Source: Sodalinema lacuna_A
GTDB taxonomy: Bacteria > Cyanobacteriota > Cyanobacteriia > Cyanobacteriales > Geitlerinemataceae
Assembly (NCBI GenBank): GCA_900149785.2
Contig: FSSI02000007.1
Span: forward strand, 1-64,000
Length of the DNA stretch: 64,000 bases
Direction of reading: 5' to 3'
The notes under the pieces were generated by a model. The model did not search any database. It worked only from the letters and a program-made list of their open reading frames with translations, and had not been told where the DNA came from. Below are positions 34,939 through 43,407 of the stretch, piece by piece. Position 1 is the first letter of the stretch; the number at the start of each line of letters is the position of its first letter. Position numbers and translations under genes: made by a program.

Positions 34939-36516
34939 ATGGAAGCCGAAGAACTGTTACAAAAATATGCAGCGGGCGTGCGGCGATTTATTGGCGTTAA
35001 CCTAAGCGAAGCCAACCTCAGCCAAGCCAATCTCACCCGGATTAACTTACGGAACGCCTGTTTGAGCGTTGCCAATCTCAGTGGTGCCAATTTAAGCAAA
35101 GCCAATCTCAAAGGGGCCAAACTCAACGTCGCCAAACTCAGCAGTTGCAACCTGCGAGGGGCCAATCTCCGAGATGCGGATCTCAATGTGGCGAACCTCA
35201 TCCGGGCCGACTTGAGCGGGGCCGATCTCTACCAAGCCTCCCTCATTCGTACCGAAATGTTACGAGCCGACTTGAGTGGCGCCGATTTGCGGGGCGCTAA
35301 CCTCAGCGGGGCCATGCTCAAAGAAGCTAAACTGCCTCGGGCCAACTTTCAAGGGGCCAATCTCAGCGAAGTGGATCTCAGTTACGCCCAAATGCGTGGG
35401 GCGAACCTAGAACAAGCCACCTTCCGGCGTACCAATCTACGCTGGGCCGATATGAGTGGGGCCAGTTTACGCAACTCTGAACTGCGACAAGTGCGCCTGA
35501 GTGGGGCCAAACTCATTGAAGCCGATTTGCGAGGGGCGAATTTACGCTGGGCTGATCTCAGTGGTGCTAGTTTAGCCGGAGCCGATCTCAGTGGCGCGAA
35601 ACTCAGCGGGGCCAACCTCAGCGGGGCCAACCTCAGCGGGGCCAACTTACTCGATGCGAGTCTTGTCTATGCCGATCTCACCCGGGCCACTCTCACCAAT
35701 GTCGATTGGATGGGAGCCGATTTGAGTGGGGCCACCCTGACCGGAAGCAAACTCTATGGTGTGTCTCGTTTTGGCCTCAAAAGTGAAGGAACGGTCTGTG
35801 ACTGGGTTGATTTAAGTCCCAACGGGGATGGATCTAAAATCCAGCGCTTTCGCCCGGAACAGGTCGAAGAATTTTTTAATGAGTCGTTACCGACCGTTCG
35901 CATTTTAGTCGATGCCGTTCTCGACCCCGCCGCTCATGTGGCTCTAGCTCAGGTTTACTACCACATTGCCCGCTATTTTCCCGGTTTAAAGCGATCGCCC
36001 AATATCGACGTCAGCGATCGCCGCACCGTCATCACCTTCCGCCTCGACAACGACCTACAACTGTTTTCCACGGCTTACATCACCGTTTTACCCTTCCAGG
36101 ACGCAGCGTCGACCCAACGCAATATCCAAAACCTGGTTCAACTGCTACAAACCAAAGAACGGGAAAACCTCGACGTTGGCCATTTTCGCTACATCCAACG
36201 GCTGCGAGTCTTCTTTGAGCAAACCGTTGAACGAGCCAACAGCCTACGTAACAACGAACCCGAACGCCTGACCCCCGACGCAGGGCAGGCTTTTTTCGAG
36301 GCCCCGACCCACGTCATTCTCTCCAACTCCAAAAATCAAACTATCGAAGTTCAACATCATCCTCAGTTCGGTAAGCAACGGCTTCAAGCCGCTAACCGTG
36401 TCAATCCCATCGAACCCCCCTATCCTGAAGTCTGTAACCAGATTCTGCCTCCGCCCTTTGTGATCTTCGATTTCGTCAAAACAACAGTGACTGACCTGAA
36501 CCCCGATCCCCTTTAA
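34939..36516 (+). CDS. Pentapeptide-repeat protein with conserved C-terminal domain (copy 1)
   Basis: 525 residues. A short helical cap (EELLQKYAAGVRRFIGVNL) is followed by about 45 A(D/N)LxG-type pentapeptides (about 20-275), which should fold as a right-handed quadrilateral beta-helix. Then comes an alpha/beta domain (about 285-525: LSPNGDGSKIQRFR, IDVSDRRTVITFRLDN, AYITVLPFQDA). No signal peptide. The paralogue lies 195 bp downstream with the same architecture. Function unknown; the helix could be a protein-binding platform. Confidence 0.88.
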   Translation: MEAEELLQKYAAGVRRFIGVNLSEANLSQANLTRINLRNACLSVANLSGANLSKANLKGAKLNVAKLSSCNLRGANLRDADLNVANLIRADLSGADLYQASLIRTEMLRADLSGADLRGANLSGAMLKEAKLPRANFQGANLSEVDLSYAQMRGANLEQATFRRTNLRWADMSGASLRNSELRQVRLSGAKLIEADLRGANLRWADLSGASLAGADLSGAKLSGANLSGANLSGANLLDASLVYADLTRATLTNVDWMGADLSGATLTGSKLYGVSRFGLKSEGTVCDWVDLSPNGDGSKIQRFRPEQVEEFFNESLPTVRILVDAVLDPAAHVALAQVYYHIARYFPGLKRSPNIDVSDRRTVITFRLDNDLQLFSTAYITVLPFQDAASTQRNIQNLVQLLQTKERENLDVGHFRYIQRLRVFFEQTVERANSLRNNEPERLTPDAGQAFFEAPTHVILSNSKNQTIEVQHHPQFGKQRLQAANRVNPIEPPYPEVCNQILPPPFVIFDFVKTTVTDLNPDPL

Positions 36517-36549
36517 AATAGCGTCTAAAATAGCGTCTAAAATAGCGCC
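36514..36549. repeat. 12-bp tandem repeat (x3) starting at the stop codon of copy 1
   Basis: TAAAATAGCGTC at 36514-36525 begins with the TAA stop, is repeated exactly at 36526-36537 and as TAAAATAGCGCC at 36538-36549. The 12-bp period keeps all TAA stops in the same frame. Confidence 0.9.
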
Positions 36550-36711
36550 TAAGAGGGCGTCAGGCGATCGCATCGGGTCATCTCCGTTGAGATGGCGATC
36601 GCAACAACGAACCCGAGATACTAGGGAAAGGATCTCAATTGTTGTTAGGATTTGGGGTGCGCTTCGGTGGTTTGGTGCCGACGACTGGCTTGAAAACGAG
36701 GATAAAGTCCC

Positions 36712-38265
36712 ATGACGCTTAAAGAACTCTTAGAAAAATATGCTGCCGGAGAACGGGACTTCGGCGGCATCATGTTATCTGAAGCGAATCTCAGCCGTAT
36801 TAACCTCAGCGGGGCCAATCTCAGTCAGGCGATTCTGAGTATTGCCAATCTCAGTGGCGCCAACCTCAGTGGCGCCAATCTCAGCTACACCAAAATGAAT
36901 GTGACTCGCCTCAGTGGCGCCAACCTCGTGCGAGCCAATTTAGAAGGGGCGATTCTCAACGTCGCCAATATGATTCGAGCCAACCTCAGCGGCGCTAATC
37001 TCAAAGATGCGGCCTTGATTCGGGCCGAGATGATTCGGGCCAACCTCAGCAACGCTAAACTCACCGGCGCCAATCTCAACGCGGCGGATTTGCGAGAATC
37101 GACCCTCCGACAAGTAGATTTAACCGGCGCTAACCTCAATGAAGCGGACTTACGAGGGAGTTCTCTGATTGCGGCGATTCTCCTCAATGCCAATCTAATT
37201 GGGACAGATTTTAGTAAGGCGGATTTAACGGGAGCCGATTTAAGTCACGCTGAACTGCGTCATGCACGCCTGCATCGTGCTAATTTGAGTGGCGCGAGTT
37301 TGCGGGGGGCGAATTTACGCTGGGCTGATTTGAGTGGCGCCAATTTGCGCTGGGCTGATTTGAGTGAGGCCAAACTTAGTGGGGCAAACTTGATTGGGGC
37401 AGATCTCAGTTGCGCCAATCTCCTGAATACGAGTTTTGTTCATGCGGATTTAACCCAAACCAATTTAATTCGGGCTGATTGGGAGGGGGCTGATTTGAGT
37501 GGCGCGATTTTAACCGGGGCAAAACTCTATGGTGTGGCTCGCTTTAATTTGACGACGGAGGGGATGAGTTGTGATTGGCTGGATTTAAGCCCCAATGGAG
37601 ATCATAGCCAAATCGCACGGTTTAACTCGGAGAATTTTGAGAAGTTTTTCAATCAAACACCGCCGGTGGTGCAATTGGTGGTGGATACACCCATTAGCAG
37701 TGATGCTCATCGCGTTCTGGCCGGGATTTATCATCAGTTAAGCCAACAATATCCGGAAATGAGTCAGCCCCCCAGTATCGATGTCGGCTATCGGCGGACG
37801 GTGCTGACGTTCCGGGTTGATAGTGATGAGTTGTTGTTACCGACGGCGTATGTGGCGGTGTTGCCGTTTCAGGATGCGCCGGATACTCAGAAAACCTTGG
37901 TGAACCTGGTTCGTTCGATTCAGAATAATAGTCCTGAATTGTCGGGGGTGAAGGCGGCGAATCAGGCGGCGAAGTTGAGTGTGGCCACGATTCAACGTTT
38001 GCGGAAGGTGAGCGGGTTAACCTGTCCCGAGGTGGAGGGACATTCTGAGTTAGAGTTCTTCCAAGCCCCGACTCAGACGATGGTGGCTAATTCGAGTGAT
38101 TTGGGATTGACAATTTATAGTAATCCCATGTTTGGTAAGCGGTTTTTCAATGCGGCTGAGTTGGGGATTCCTCTCAGTGCGCTGTCTTCGCAACGGGCTC
38201 AGGTGGTTTTGCCCTCGGCGCAGGAGATTTTACGGTTTATTCAAGGGTTTTACTCGTTTGATTGA
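36712..38265 (+). CDS. Pentapeptide-repeat protein with conserved C-terminal domain (copy 2)
   Basis: 517 residues with the layout of its neighbour: a KELLEKYAAGERDFGG cap, about 47 pentapeptides, then the same C-terminal domain (LSPNGDHSQIARF, IDVGYRRTVLTFRVD, AYVAVLPFQDA). The C-terminal domains are clearly homologous but diverged, so the duplication is old. The last third uses fewer C-ending codons than copy 1. Function unknown. Confidence 0.88.
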   Translation: MTLKELLEKYAAGERDFGGIMLSEANLSRINLSGANLSQAILSIANLSGANLSGANLSYTKMNVTRLSGANLVRANLEGAILNVANMIRANLSGANLKDAALIRAEMIRANLSNAKLTGANLNAADLRESTLRQVDLTGANLNEADLRGSSLIAAILLNANLIGTDFSKADLTGADLSHAELRHARLHRANLSGASLRGANLRWADLSGANLRWADLSEAKLSGANLIGADLSCANLLNTSFVHADLTQTNLIRADWEGADLSGAILTGAKLYGVARFNLTTEGMSCDWLDLSPNGDHSQIARFNSENFEKFFNQTPPVVQLVVDTPISSDAHRVLAGIYHQLSQQYPEMSQPPSIDVGYRRTVLTFRVDSDELLLPTAYVAVLPFQDAPDTQKTLVNLVRSIQNNSPELSGVKAANQAAKLSVATIQRLRKVSGLTCPEVEGHSELEFFQAPTQTMVANSSDLGLTIYSNPMFGKRFFNAAELGIPLSALSSQRAQVVLPSAQEILRFIQGFYSFD

Positions 38266-38353
38266 GGCGGTCTGTTGTCAATTAGCTAGATGGGCGGTGG
38301 CGGGGAAATCCGATCGCATCGGAGCAACGTAGTGAAGGAAAGCCCCAACCTCT

Positions 38354-38968
38354 TTGGCTATGGTGTTAGGACACACACGAACTGTTCAATTCGCAGGAAC
38401 TGCCGCCCTATCTATGTCAGTGACTGATGTTGACTTATATGAACAACTGCAAACCGGCGATCGCACGGCGTTGGGGCAGCTTTATGATCGTTATGGCGGT
38501 TTAGTTTATGGTGTAAGTTTAAAGGTTCTCGGGAATCCTCAAGAGGCGGAGGATTTAACCCAAGAGATTTTTCTGATTCTTTGGCGTAAACAGAACTATG
38601 ATCCCAGTCGTGGCAAACTGAGTACTTTTTTAATGATGTTAACGCGATCGCGGGCTATTGATCGGTTGCGATCGCGAGGACGCAACCGTAAATTTCTTGG
38701 ACGTTGGGGCGCAACCTTGAGCGAGGACACGATGACCACTCACACCCCCTTTGACGCAATTTCTTTAAGTGAACGTCGAGAGACAGTCCGTCAGGCGTTA
38801 GATCAACTTCCTGAGAAATATCGCTCAATTCTGGAGTTAGCCTATTATCAAGGAATGAGTCAATCGGCGATCGCAGACCATTTAAAGATGCCCCTGGGAA
38901 CCGTGAAAACGCGATCGCGCAAGGGGTTATTAGAACTTCGAGAACACTTACAAGAATGGATGGGGTGA
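38354..38968 (+). CDS. ECF-type RNA polymerase sigma factor
   Basis: 204 residues. Sigma region 2 (YDRYGGLVYGVSLKVLG, EAEDLTQEIFLILW) and region 4 (SQSAIADHLKMPLGTVKTR) are intact; region 3 is missing, as in ECF/group 4 sigmas. The first 20 residues may not be translated (an ATG at 38414, MSVTDVDLYEQ, fits the family better). The anti-sigma gene starts four bases after its stop, so the two are translationally linked. Confidence 0.92.
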   Translation: MAMVLGHTRTVQFAGTAALSMSVTDVDLYEQLQTGDRTALGQLYDRYGGLVYGVSLKVLGNPQEAEDLTQEIFLILWRKQNYDPSRGKLSTFLMMLTRSRAIDRLRSRGRNRKFLGRWGATLSEDTMTTHTPFDAISLSERRETVRQALDQLPEKYRSILELAYYQGMSQSAIADHLKMPLGTVKTRSRKGLLELREHLQEWMG

Positions 38969-38972
38969 TCCG

Positions 38973-39896
38973 ATGAGCCATCTCTCACCAGAGCGCCTTC
39001 AGGAACTAGCTGCGGGCTACGTTCTTGGAGATTTATCCTCTGAAGAACGCCAAGTTTTTAAAACACAACTGGAACTTCACCCAGAACTGGCTGAGGAAGT
39101 CCGACATTTACAGGATGTTCTCGGGGCCATGCCCTATGGCTTGCCCGAAACGCCGCCCCCAGCGGGCTTGCGCGATCGCATCCTAGTGGCCGCGATGACT
39201 GAGACAGAAACGGACATGAGCGACGATTTTGGGGCGCAACAGGGGTCTGTAATTCCCTTCCATCCTCCCTCACGGCGACTTCCCTGGCAACGTTGGGGTA
39301 AACGTTGGGCGACTGGCGTTGCAGCGGTTCTGGCGGCGGCCCTTCTCGTGGATAATCTACGTTTGCGCGACCAACTCAGTTATACCCAGGCTCAACTCCG
39401 AGGCCAAGAGACTTCAGAGATGCTTGTGGCTCCCTTGGATGCGGTTTTAGTCAGTCAATGGGATGGGTTAACTGAAATTACAGAAGACCACCTGAAAGCC
39501 TTGACTCGAACTGAAGGGCCAATGGACTATAACGCCGATAATTTAACGTCAATTATCGAACGATTTGATAGTCAATTTGCCTTTTCTGAGACTAATCCTG
39601 TGATTCAAAAAACAGGGATTGAGTTGATGGGAGGAACCCTCTGTGTATTTGGTAAAATCTACGGAATGCGCTATACCTATACCACAGAAACAGGACAAAC
39701 GCTATCCTTTTATCAAATTGATACTCGCGAAGAAAATCTAGCATTGCCCGATTTAGGAACCGGAAAACTTTATGTGAGTCAACCGGGGAAACCGCGTATG
39801 ATTCTGTGGTCTGAAGAGGATTATGTGTATGCGATCGTGGCAGAACTTCCCGCAGACGACTTAAGGTCTTTATCCGCCAATATTGTCAGACAATAG
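38973..39896 (+). CDS. Membrane anti-sigma factor (RskA-like)
   Basis: 307 residues. An N-terminal cytoplasmic anti-sigma domain (RLQELAAGYVLGDLSSEER; no zinc-binding HxxxCxxC) is followed by one membrane helix (about 111-130, ATGVAAVLAAALLVDNL) and an extracytoplasmic domain of about 175 residues ending in YAIVAELPADDLRSLSANI. The domain contains a single cysteine (GGTLCVFGK). It should hold the upstream ECF sigma until an envelope signal triggers release. The signal is unknown. Confidence 0.85.
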   Translation: MSHLSPERLQELAAGYVLGDLSSEERQVFKTQLELHPELAEEVRHLQDVLGAMPYGLPETPPPAGLRDRILVAAMTETETDMSDDFGAQQGSVIPFHPPSRRLPWQRWGKRWATGVAAVLAAALLVDNLRLRDQLSYTQAQLRGQETSEMLVAPLDAVLVSQWDGLTEITEDHLKALTRTEGPMDYNADNLTSIIERFDSQFAFSETNPVIQKTGIELMGGTLCVFGKIYGMRYTYTTETGQTLSFYQIDTREENLALPDLGTGKLYVSQPGKPRMILWSEEDYVYAIVAELPADDLRSLSANIVRQ

Positions 39897-39933
39897 TCGT
39901 AGAATAGGGGGGCTAACATCAAGGGAATGAATG

Positions 39934-39981
39934 GCTCAGCAGACCAAGGGTGATCAATCATGCTGAGCGATAGTGTATAAT
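39934..39981 (+). promoter_or_regulatory. Hairpin and -10 hexamer before the coiled-coil gene
   Basis: GCTCAGCA...TGCTGAGC (39934-39968), then TATAAT at 39976-39981. The hairpin may end the sigma/anti-sigma transcript or be an operator. Inferred. Confidence 0.4.
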
Positions 39982-40021
39982 CAGGTTGGTAATGGTGTAG
40001 CCTTAAATCCGACGAACTCCC

Positions 40022-40390
40022 ATGACCCCCGAAGAAATCCAAACAACCCTCGAACAGATGTTAGCCGTACAGCGGGAACTCCAAGAAGGTCAGTTACGAC
40101 TTCAAGAAGGACACATTAGGCTTCAAGAAGGGTACATTAGGCTTCAAGAAGGCGACCTGAGACTTCAGGAACGCCAACGGAAGCTTCAGGAAGAACAAGA
40201 AGCCCAAAAAGCAGTCCTCGATGAGTTAATTGAACGCTACGGCGACCTTTCAGCCAATTCTGAACGTCAACAGAGAATTTTGGAACAGTTGATTGGCTAC
40301 AGTTTGACCAATGAATCAGAACATATGACCTTAGAGGAGAAGTTAGAGGCGTTACAAGCGCGAGTGCAACGGCTAGAAAATCGTAATTAA
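40022..40390 (+). CDS. Coiled-coil protein with perfect heptad duplications
   Basis: 122 residues, almost entirely predicted coiled coil. Residues about 19-50 are repeated heptads of the type LQEGxxR, coded by 21-bp near-identical DNA units. The second half (DELIERYGDL, LEEKLEALQARVQRLENRN) is a leucine-zipper-like coil. No signal or membrane segment. Function unknown; small coiled-coil proteins of this type are common beside transposon-rich cyanobacterial loci. Confidence 0.7.
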   Translation: MTPEEIQTTLEQMLAVQRELQEGQLRLQEGHIRLQEGYIRLQEGDLRLQERQRKLQEEQEAQKAVLDELIERYGDLSANSERQQRILEQLIGYSLTNESEHMTLEEKLEALQARVQRLENRN

Positions 40391-40420
40391 AGTTAGCAAC
40401 TTCCCTAGCCTAAAACGGTT

Positions 40421-41923
40421 TTACACTCCTATTCGTTGCGATAACGGCTTATCCTGTTGATACTCCAATCCTAACGTCAAGGATATCTCCGCTTTCTGTA
40501 ACTCCGTCCCCAAATAGAGGGCGTGTTCCGTCTCCAAAACGGGACAATCCGCCGCGATGGTTTGATAGAGTCGTTTGGCTGTTTTCCCAACATAACAGCC
40601 CACGGGTTCACCACTACCAGGGGTGAGATGTTCAACGACCATTTCACCGCCACTGACGAGGATCGTAAAACTCCCGGAGGGGTCGGCAAAACTCCGGTTT
40701 TTCAACAGTTTTGGATACTGTTGTTCGATGAGTGTATCCGCGTTTTCCCAACAGTCATCGTAGATATGGGCGCTTTCGCTGATGGTAATCAAGGGACCTA
40801 AGTCTAAATTCAGTCCAGCTTGGACTTCTAATTTTTCCCTCAGATGCTGTTGCAGCGCCCGTAGCCCCATCGCATTTGCCACCCAAGCCCCAAACATATC
40901 ATTACTGCGAAACGTGGCGGTTAGAGACAATTCTCCGTCCACAATTCGGGTCCAAATATGATTGAGACAGGGAGGACTTCCGTTAGCTTGGCCGTCTTGC
41001 TGGGCATCCCAGAGGGACATCACGGCCCGGGCTGAGTCGGGATTGTCGCTGAGTTGCTGAATCACCTGTTGGATTTGGTCAACACCAAACCACGATCGCA
41101 GCCGCTGGCCATAGGTGTATTTCACCCCGTCTTTGGACACGGCATCATCTTGGATTTGACCGATATAATCGGCGACAAAATCCCGAGAAACGGGCAAGTA
41201 GTTGGGATCGGGGAAATAAAAGTCCGGGGGTTCGTCGGTAACGATCGCCATCAGGTTAATCAGTTCTTGCCACTGGCTATCATGTTGAGTATTACGCAGG
41301 GTTCCCGTCCGACGAATGCGGTGAATGAGTTTCACCCAGGTTTCGGCGATGGTTCGCCCTTCGATGCGATGGCCATAGCGTCGGCCCGGTTTCAGGGGAG
41401 ATTCAACGATCGCCTCGGGGAAGTGTTGAGGAACGCCCCAGGGCTGGCCGGGAGGCTGTTGGGCGATCGTCCGGGCGAGGTGAAGGGCCGAGTTAACGTC
41501 CTCGACTCGATGACAGGTGATAGACTCCCGTAGGGTGGCGATCGCCGCCTCAGACAGTTCGGCATCGAGATAGCCCACAATGGGGGAGTTAATCACCCAG
41601 CAATCCCGGCCACTCTCCGTTTGTCCCGGACGCACTCCCTGGGCGAAGAAGTCCGCCAGACAACGGCCACTCCCCGCATTACGGTCTTCTCGGGTGGCGT
41701 CGACAATAATTAAGTCCCGAACCTGGGGGTTGAGTAACAGATTGCGAACCAGGACGCTAATGCCGCGCGTGGGACTGTAGAGTTGTCCAATAACCGCGTA
41801 GTCTTGGGGTTGAAGATGTTTGGCGATCGCCTCCTTAACCGTCCAACCGCTGACAATCGCCGTGGTTCCCGTTCCGCAGATGAGTTGATTGGGCTTATAG
41901 TGAGGCTGATAGAGGTGGGGCAT
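40421..41923 (-). CDS. MtrA-like/DUF4346 domain fused to a thymidylate-synthase domain
   Basis: 500 residues. Residues 1-160 resemble the MtrA/DUF4346 fold of methanogen methyltransferase subunit A (LICGTGTTAIVSGW, LYSPTRGISVLVRNLLLNP, NSPIVGYLDAE). Residues about 190-400 match the thymidylate synthase fold: YTYGQRLRSWFG, the probable catalytic C319 in SPPCLNHIW, and FRSNDMFGAWVANAMG (dUMP- and folate-binding region). A C-terminal 100-residue domain follows. Activity as a pyrimidine C5-methylating enzyme is inferred; cyanobacteria mostly use ThyX. A heptamer array lies 11 bases upstream of the ATG. Confidence 0.78.
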   Translation of the reverse strand: MPHLYQPHYKPNQLICGTGTTAIVSGWTVKEAIAKHLQPQDYAVIGQLYSPTRGISVLVRNLLLNPQVRDLIIVDATREDRNAGSGRCLADFFAQGVRPGQTESGRDCWVINSPIVGYLDAELSEAAIATLRESITCHRVEDVNSALHLARTIAQQPPGQPWGVPQHFPEAIVESPLKPGRRYGHRIEGRTIAETWVKLIHRIRRTGTLRNTQHDSQWQELINLMAIVTDEPPDFYFPDPNYLPVSRDFVADYIGQIQDDAVSKDGVKYTYGQRLRSWFGVDQIQQVIQQLSDNPDSARAVMSLWDAQQDGQANGSPPCLNHIWTRIVDGELSLTATFRSNDMFGAWVANAMGLRALQQHLREKLEVQAGLNLDLGPLITISESAHIYDDCWENADTLIEQQYPKLLKNRSFADPSGSFTILVSGGEMVVEHLTPGSGEPVGCYVGKTAKRLYQTIAADCPVLETEHALYLGTELQKAEISLTLGLEYQQDKPLSQRIGV

Positions 41924-41933
41924 GGGGGGAAGA

Positions 41934-42038
41934 GGGAACAGGGAACAGGGAACAGGGAACAGGGAACAGGGAACAGGGAACAGGGAACAGGGAACAGGGA
42001 AGAGGGAACAGGGAACAGGGAACAGGGAACAGGGAACA
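41934..42038. repeat. STRR heptamer array GGGAACA (15 units)
   Basis: Nine perfect units, one GGGAAGA variant (41997-42003), then five perfect units. On the coding strand of the minus gene it reads TGTTCCC and ends 11 bases before its start codon. Confidence 0.95.
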
Positions 42039-42142
42039 GAGGTAGGATGCGTCCCGGCATCAGGAGAGGTTTTGACCCAAGCCTATCGATTGTAAGGGCG
42101 AAAAATTTTTCGCCCCTACAAGCTGGAACGCATCATTTGGGC
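42039..42142. repeat. MITE-like interspersed repeat, copy A
   Basis: About 104 bp bounded by inverted GGATGCGTCCCGGC and GCTGGAACGCATC ends, with a large central palindrome (CGAAAAATTTTTCG core, about 42092-42120). Copy B at 58384-58490 is the same sequence inverted, differing by a few substitutions and a 3-bp insertion. Confidence 0.88.
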
Positions 42143-42201
42143 AATAAATAGGTCGTGGGGGGAATGGTTAGGATTGATGAGGTGTTGTTGACTTTTTGAT
42201 C

Positions 42202-43407
42202 ATGGAACGGACGATCGCCGAAATTAACGAAAAAATTGAAGCTGGGAAAGCCTCAGTCTGGACAGTCGAGGAACTCAAGGCCCGAGTGGCAGATATCGGC
42301 GTGACCCAAGCCACAAAACAGGTGGATGTGATCACCACCGGAACCTTTGAACCCATGGAGTCCAGTGGGGCCATCCTTAATATCGGACATACTGACCCGC
42401 CGATCAAGATTCGTCGCTGTTGGATTGATGGCGTGATGGCCTATTCCGGGTTTGGGGCGGTGGATTTGTATCTGGGGGCGACGCAACTGGCGGAGGTGAG
42501 TGATGCTGAAGATCCCAGCCGTGAACCCACGTGGAAGGAGAATCGCGGCGGCGGCCATGTGATTGAGGACCTCATCGCCGGGAAAACGGTTCAGGTTCGG
42601 GCCATTGGCCAAGTCACCGATTGTTATCCTCGGGCCTCCTTTGAAACCCAGATTTCTCGGGATACGATTAACCAGTTCTATCTGTTTAATCCTCGTAATC
42701 TCTACCAGAACTTTATTGTCGGGGTCAACGGGGGCGATCGCACCCTCTTTACCTATCTCGGTCCCCTCCAGCCACAACTAGGGAATGCCGTTTACTCCAA
42801 CCCTGGGGCCATTTCTCCCCTCTTCAATGACCCCAATTTAGACCTGATTGGCATTGGCAGCCGCGTTTTTATGGGGGGCGGTGTGGGCTATGTCGTTGGG
42901 GAAGGGACGCAACATTTCCCCCTGCAAAAGCGACTCCCCAATGATACGCCCATTGGACCGGCGGCTACGCTTGCCTTGATGGGCGATGCCCGACAAATGA
43001 ACCGCAATTGGGTGCGCGGCTGCTATTTTCATAACTATGGTCCTTCCCTGATGTTGGGGGTTGGGGTTCCTCTGCCGGTTCTCAATGAGACGGTGGTGGA
43101 ACGTTGTGCGGTTCGCGATGAGGAGTTGGTGGCCCCAGTGGTGGATTTTTCCATTCCCCGCCGGGTGCGTCCCACTTTTGGACTGGTGAGTTATGCCCAA
43201 CTGAAATCGGGTAGAATTACCGTCGATGGGAAGTCGGTTCGGGTGGCCCCGTTGGCCAGTATTCCGCGATCGCGCCAAGTGGCCGAAGAACTTAAAGCCT
43301 GGATTGACGCGGGAGAGTTTACCCTCACCGAACCGGTGGCTAAGATTGCCAGCGATCGCACCTTCGTCCCCCAAGATGTCTGGGGATTACAAATTTCCTT
43401 AGATTAA
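42202..43407 (+). CDS. DUF39-family homocysteine biosynthesis protein (HcyS-like)
   Basis: About 401 residues from the ATG at 42202 (MERTIAEINEK). COG1900/DUF39 features: a strictly typical QVTDCYPR segment with a single conserved Cys (about residue 141), GVNGGDRTLFTYLGPLQP, and GVGVPLPVLNE. In methanogens the family inserts sulfur into aspartate semialdehyde to make homocysteine, usually with a NIL/ferredoxin partner. No such partner is nearby. It is divergent from the MtrA/thymidylate synthase fusion, with only repeats between them. Role in cyanobacteria inferred. Confidence 0.85.
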   Translation: MERTIAEINEKIEAGKASVWTVEELKARVADIGVTQATKQVDVITTGTFEPMESSGAILNIGHTDPPIKIRRCWIDGVMAYSGFGAVDLYLGATQLAEVSDAEDPSREPTWKENRGGGHVIEDLIAGKTVQVRAIGQVTDCYPRASFETQISRDTINQFYLFNPRNLYQNFIVGVNGGDRTLFTYLGPLQPQLGNAVYSNPGAISPLFNDPNLDLIGIGSRVFMGGGVGYVVGEGTQHFPLQKRLPNDTPIGPAATLALMGDARQMNRNWVRGCYFHNYGPSLMLGVGVPLPVLNETVVERCAVRDEELVAPVVDFSIPRRVRPTFGLVSYAQLKSGRITVDGKSVRVAPLASIPRSRQVAEELKAWIDAGEFTLTEPVAKIASDRTFVPQDVWGLQISLD

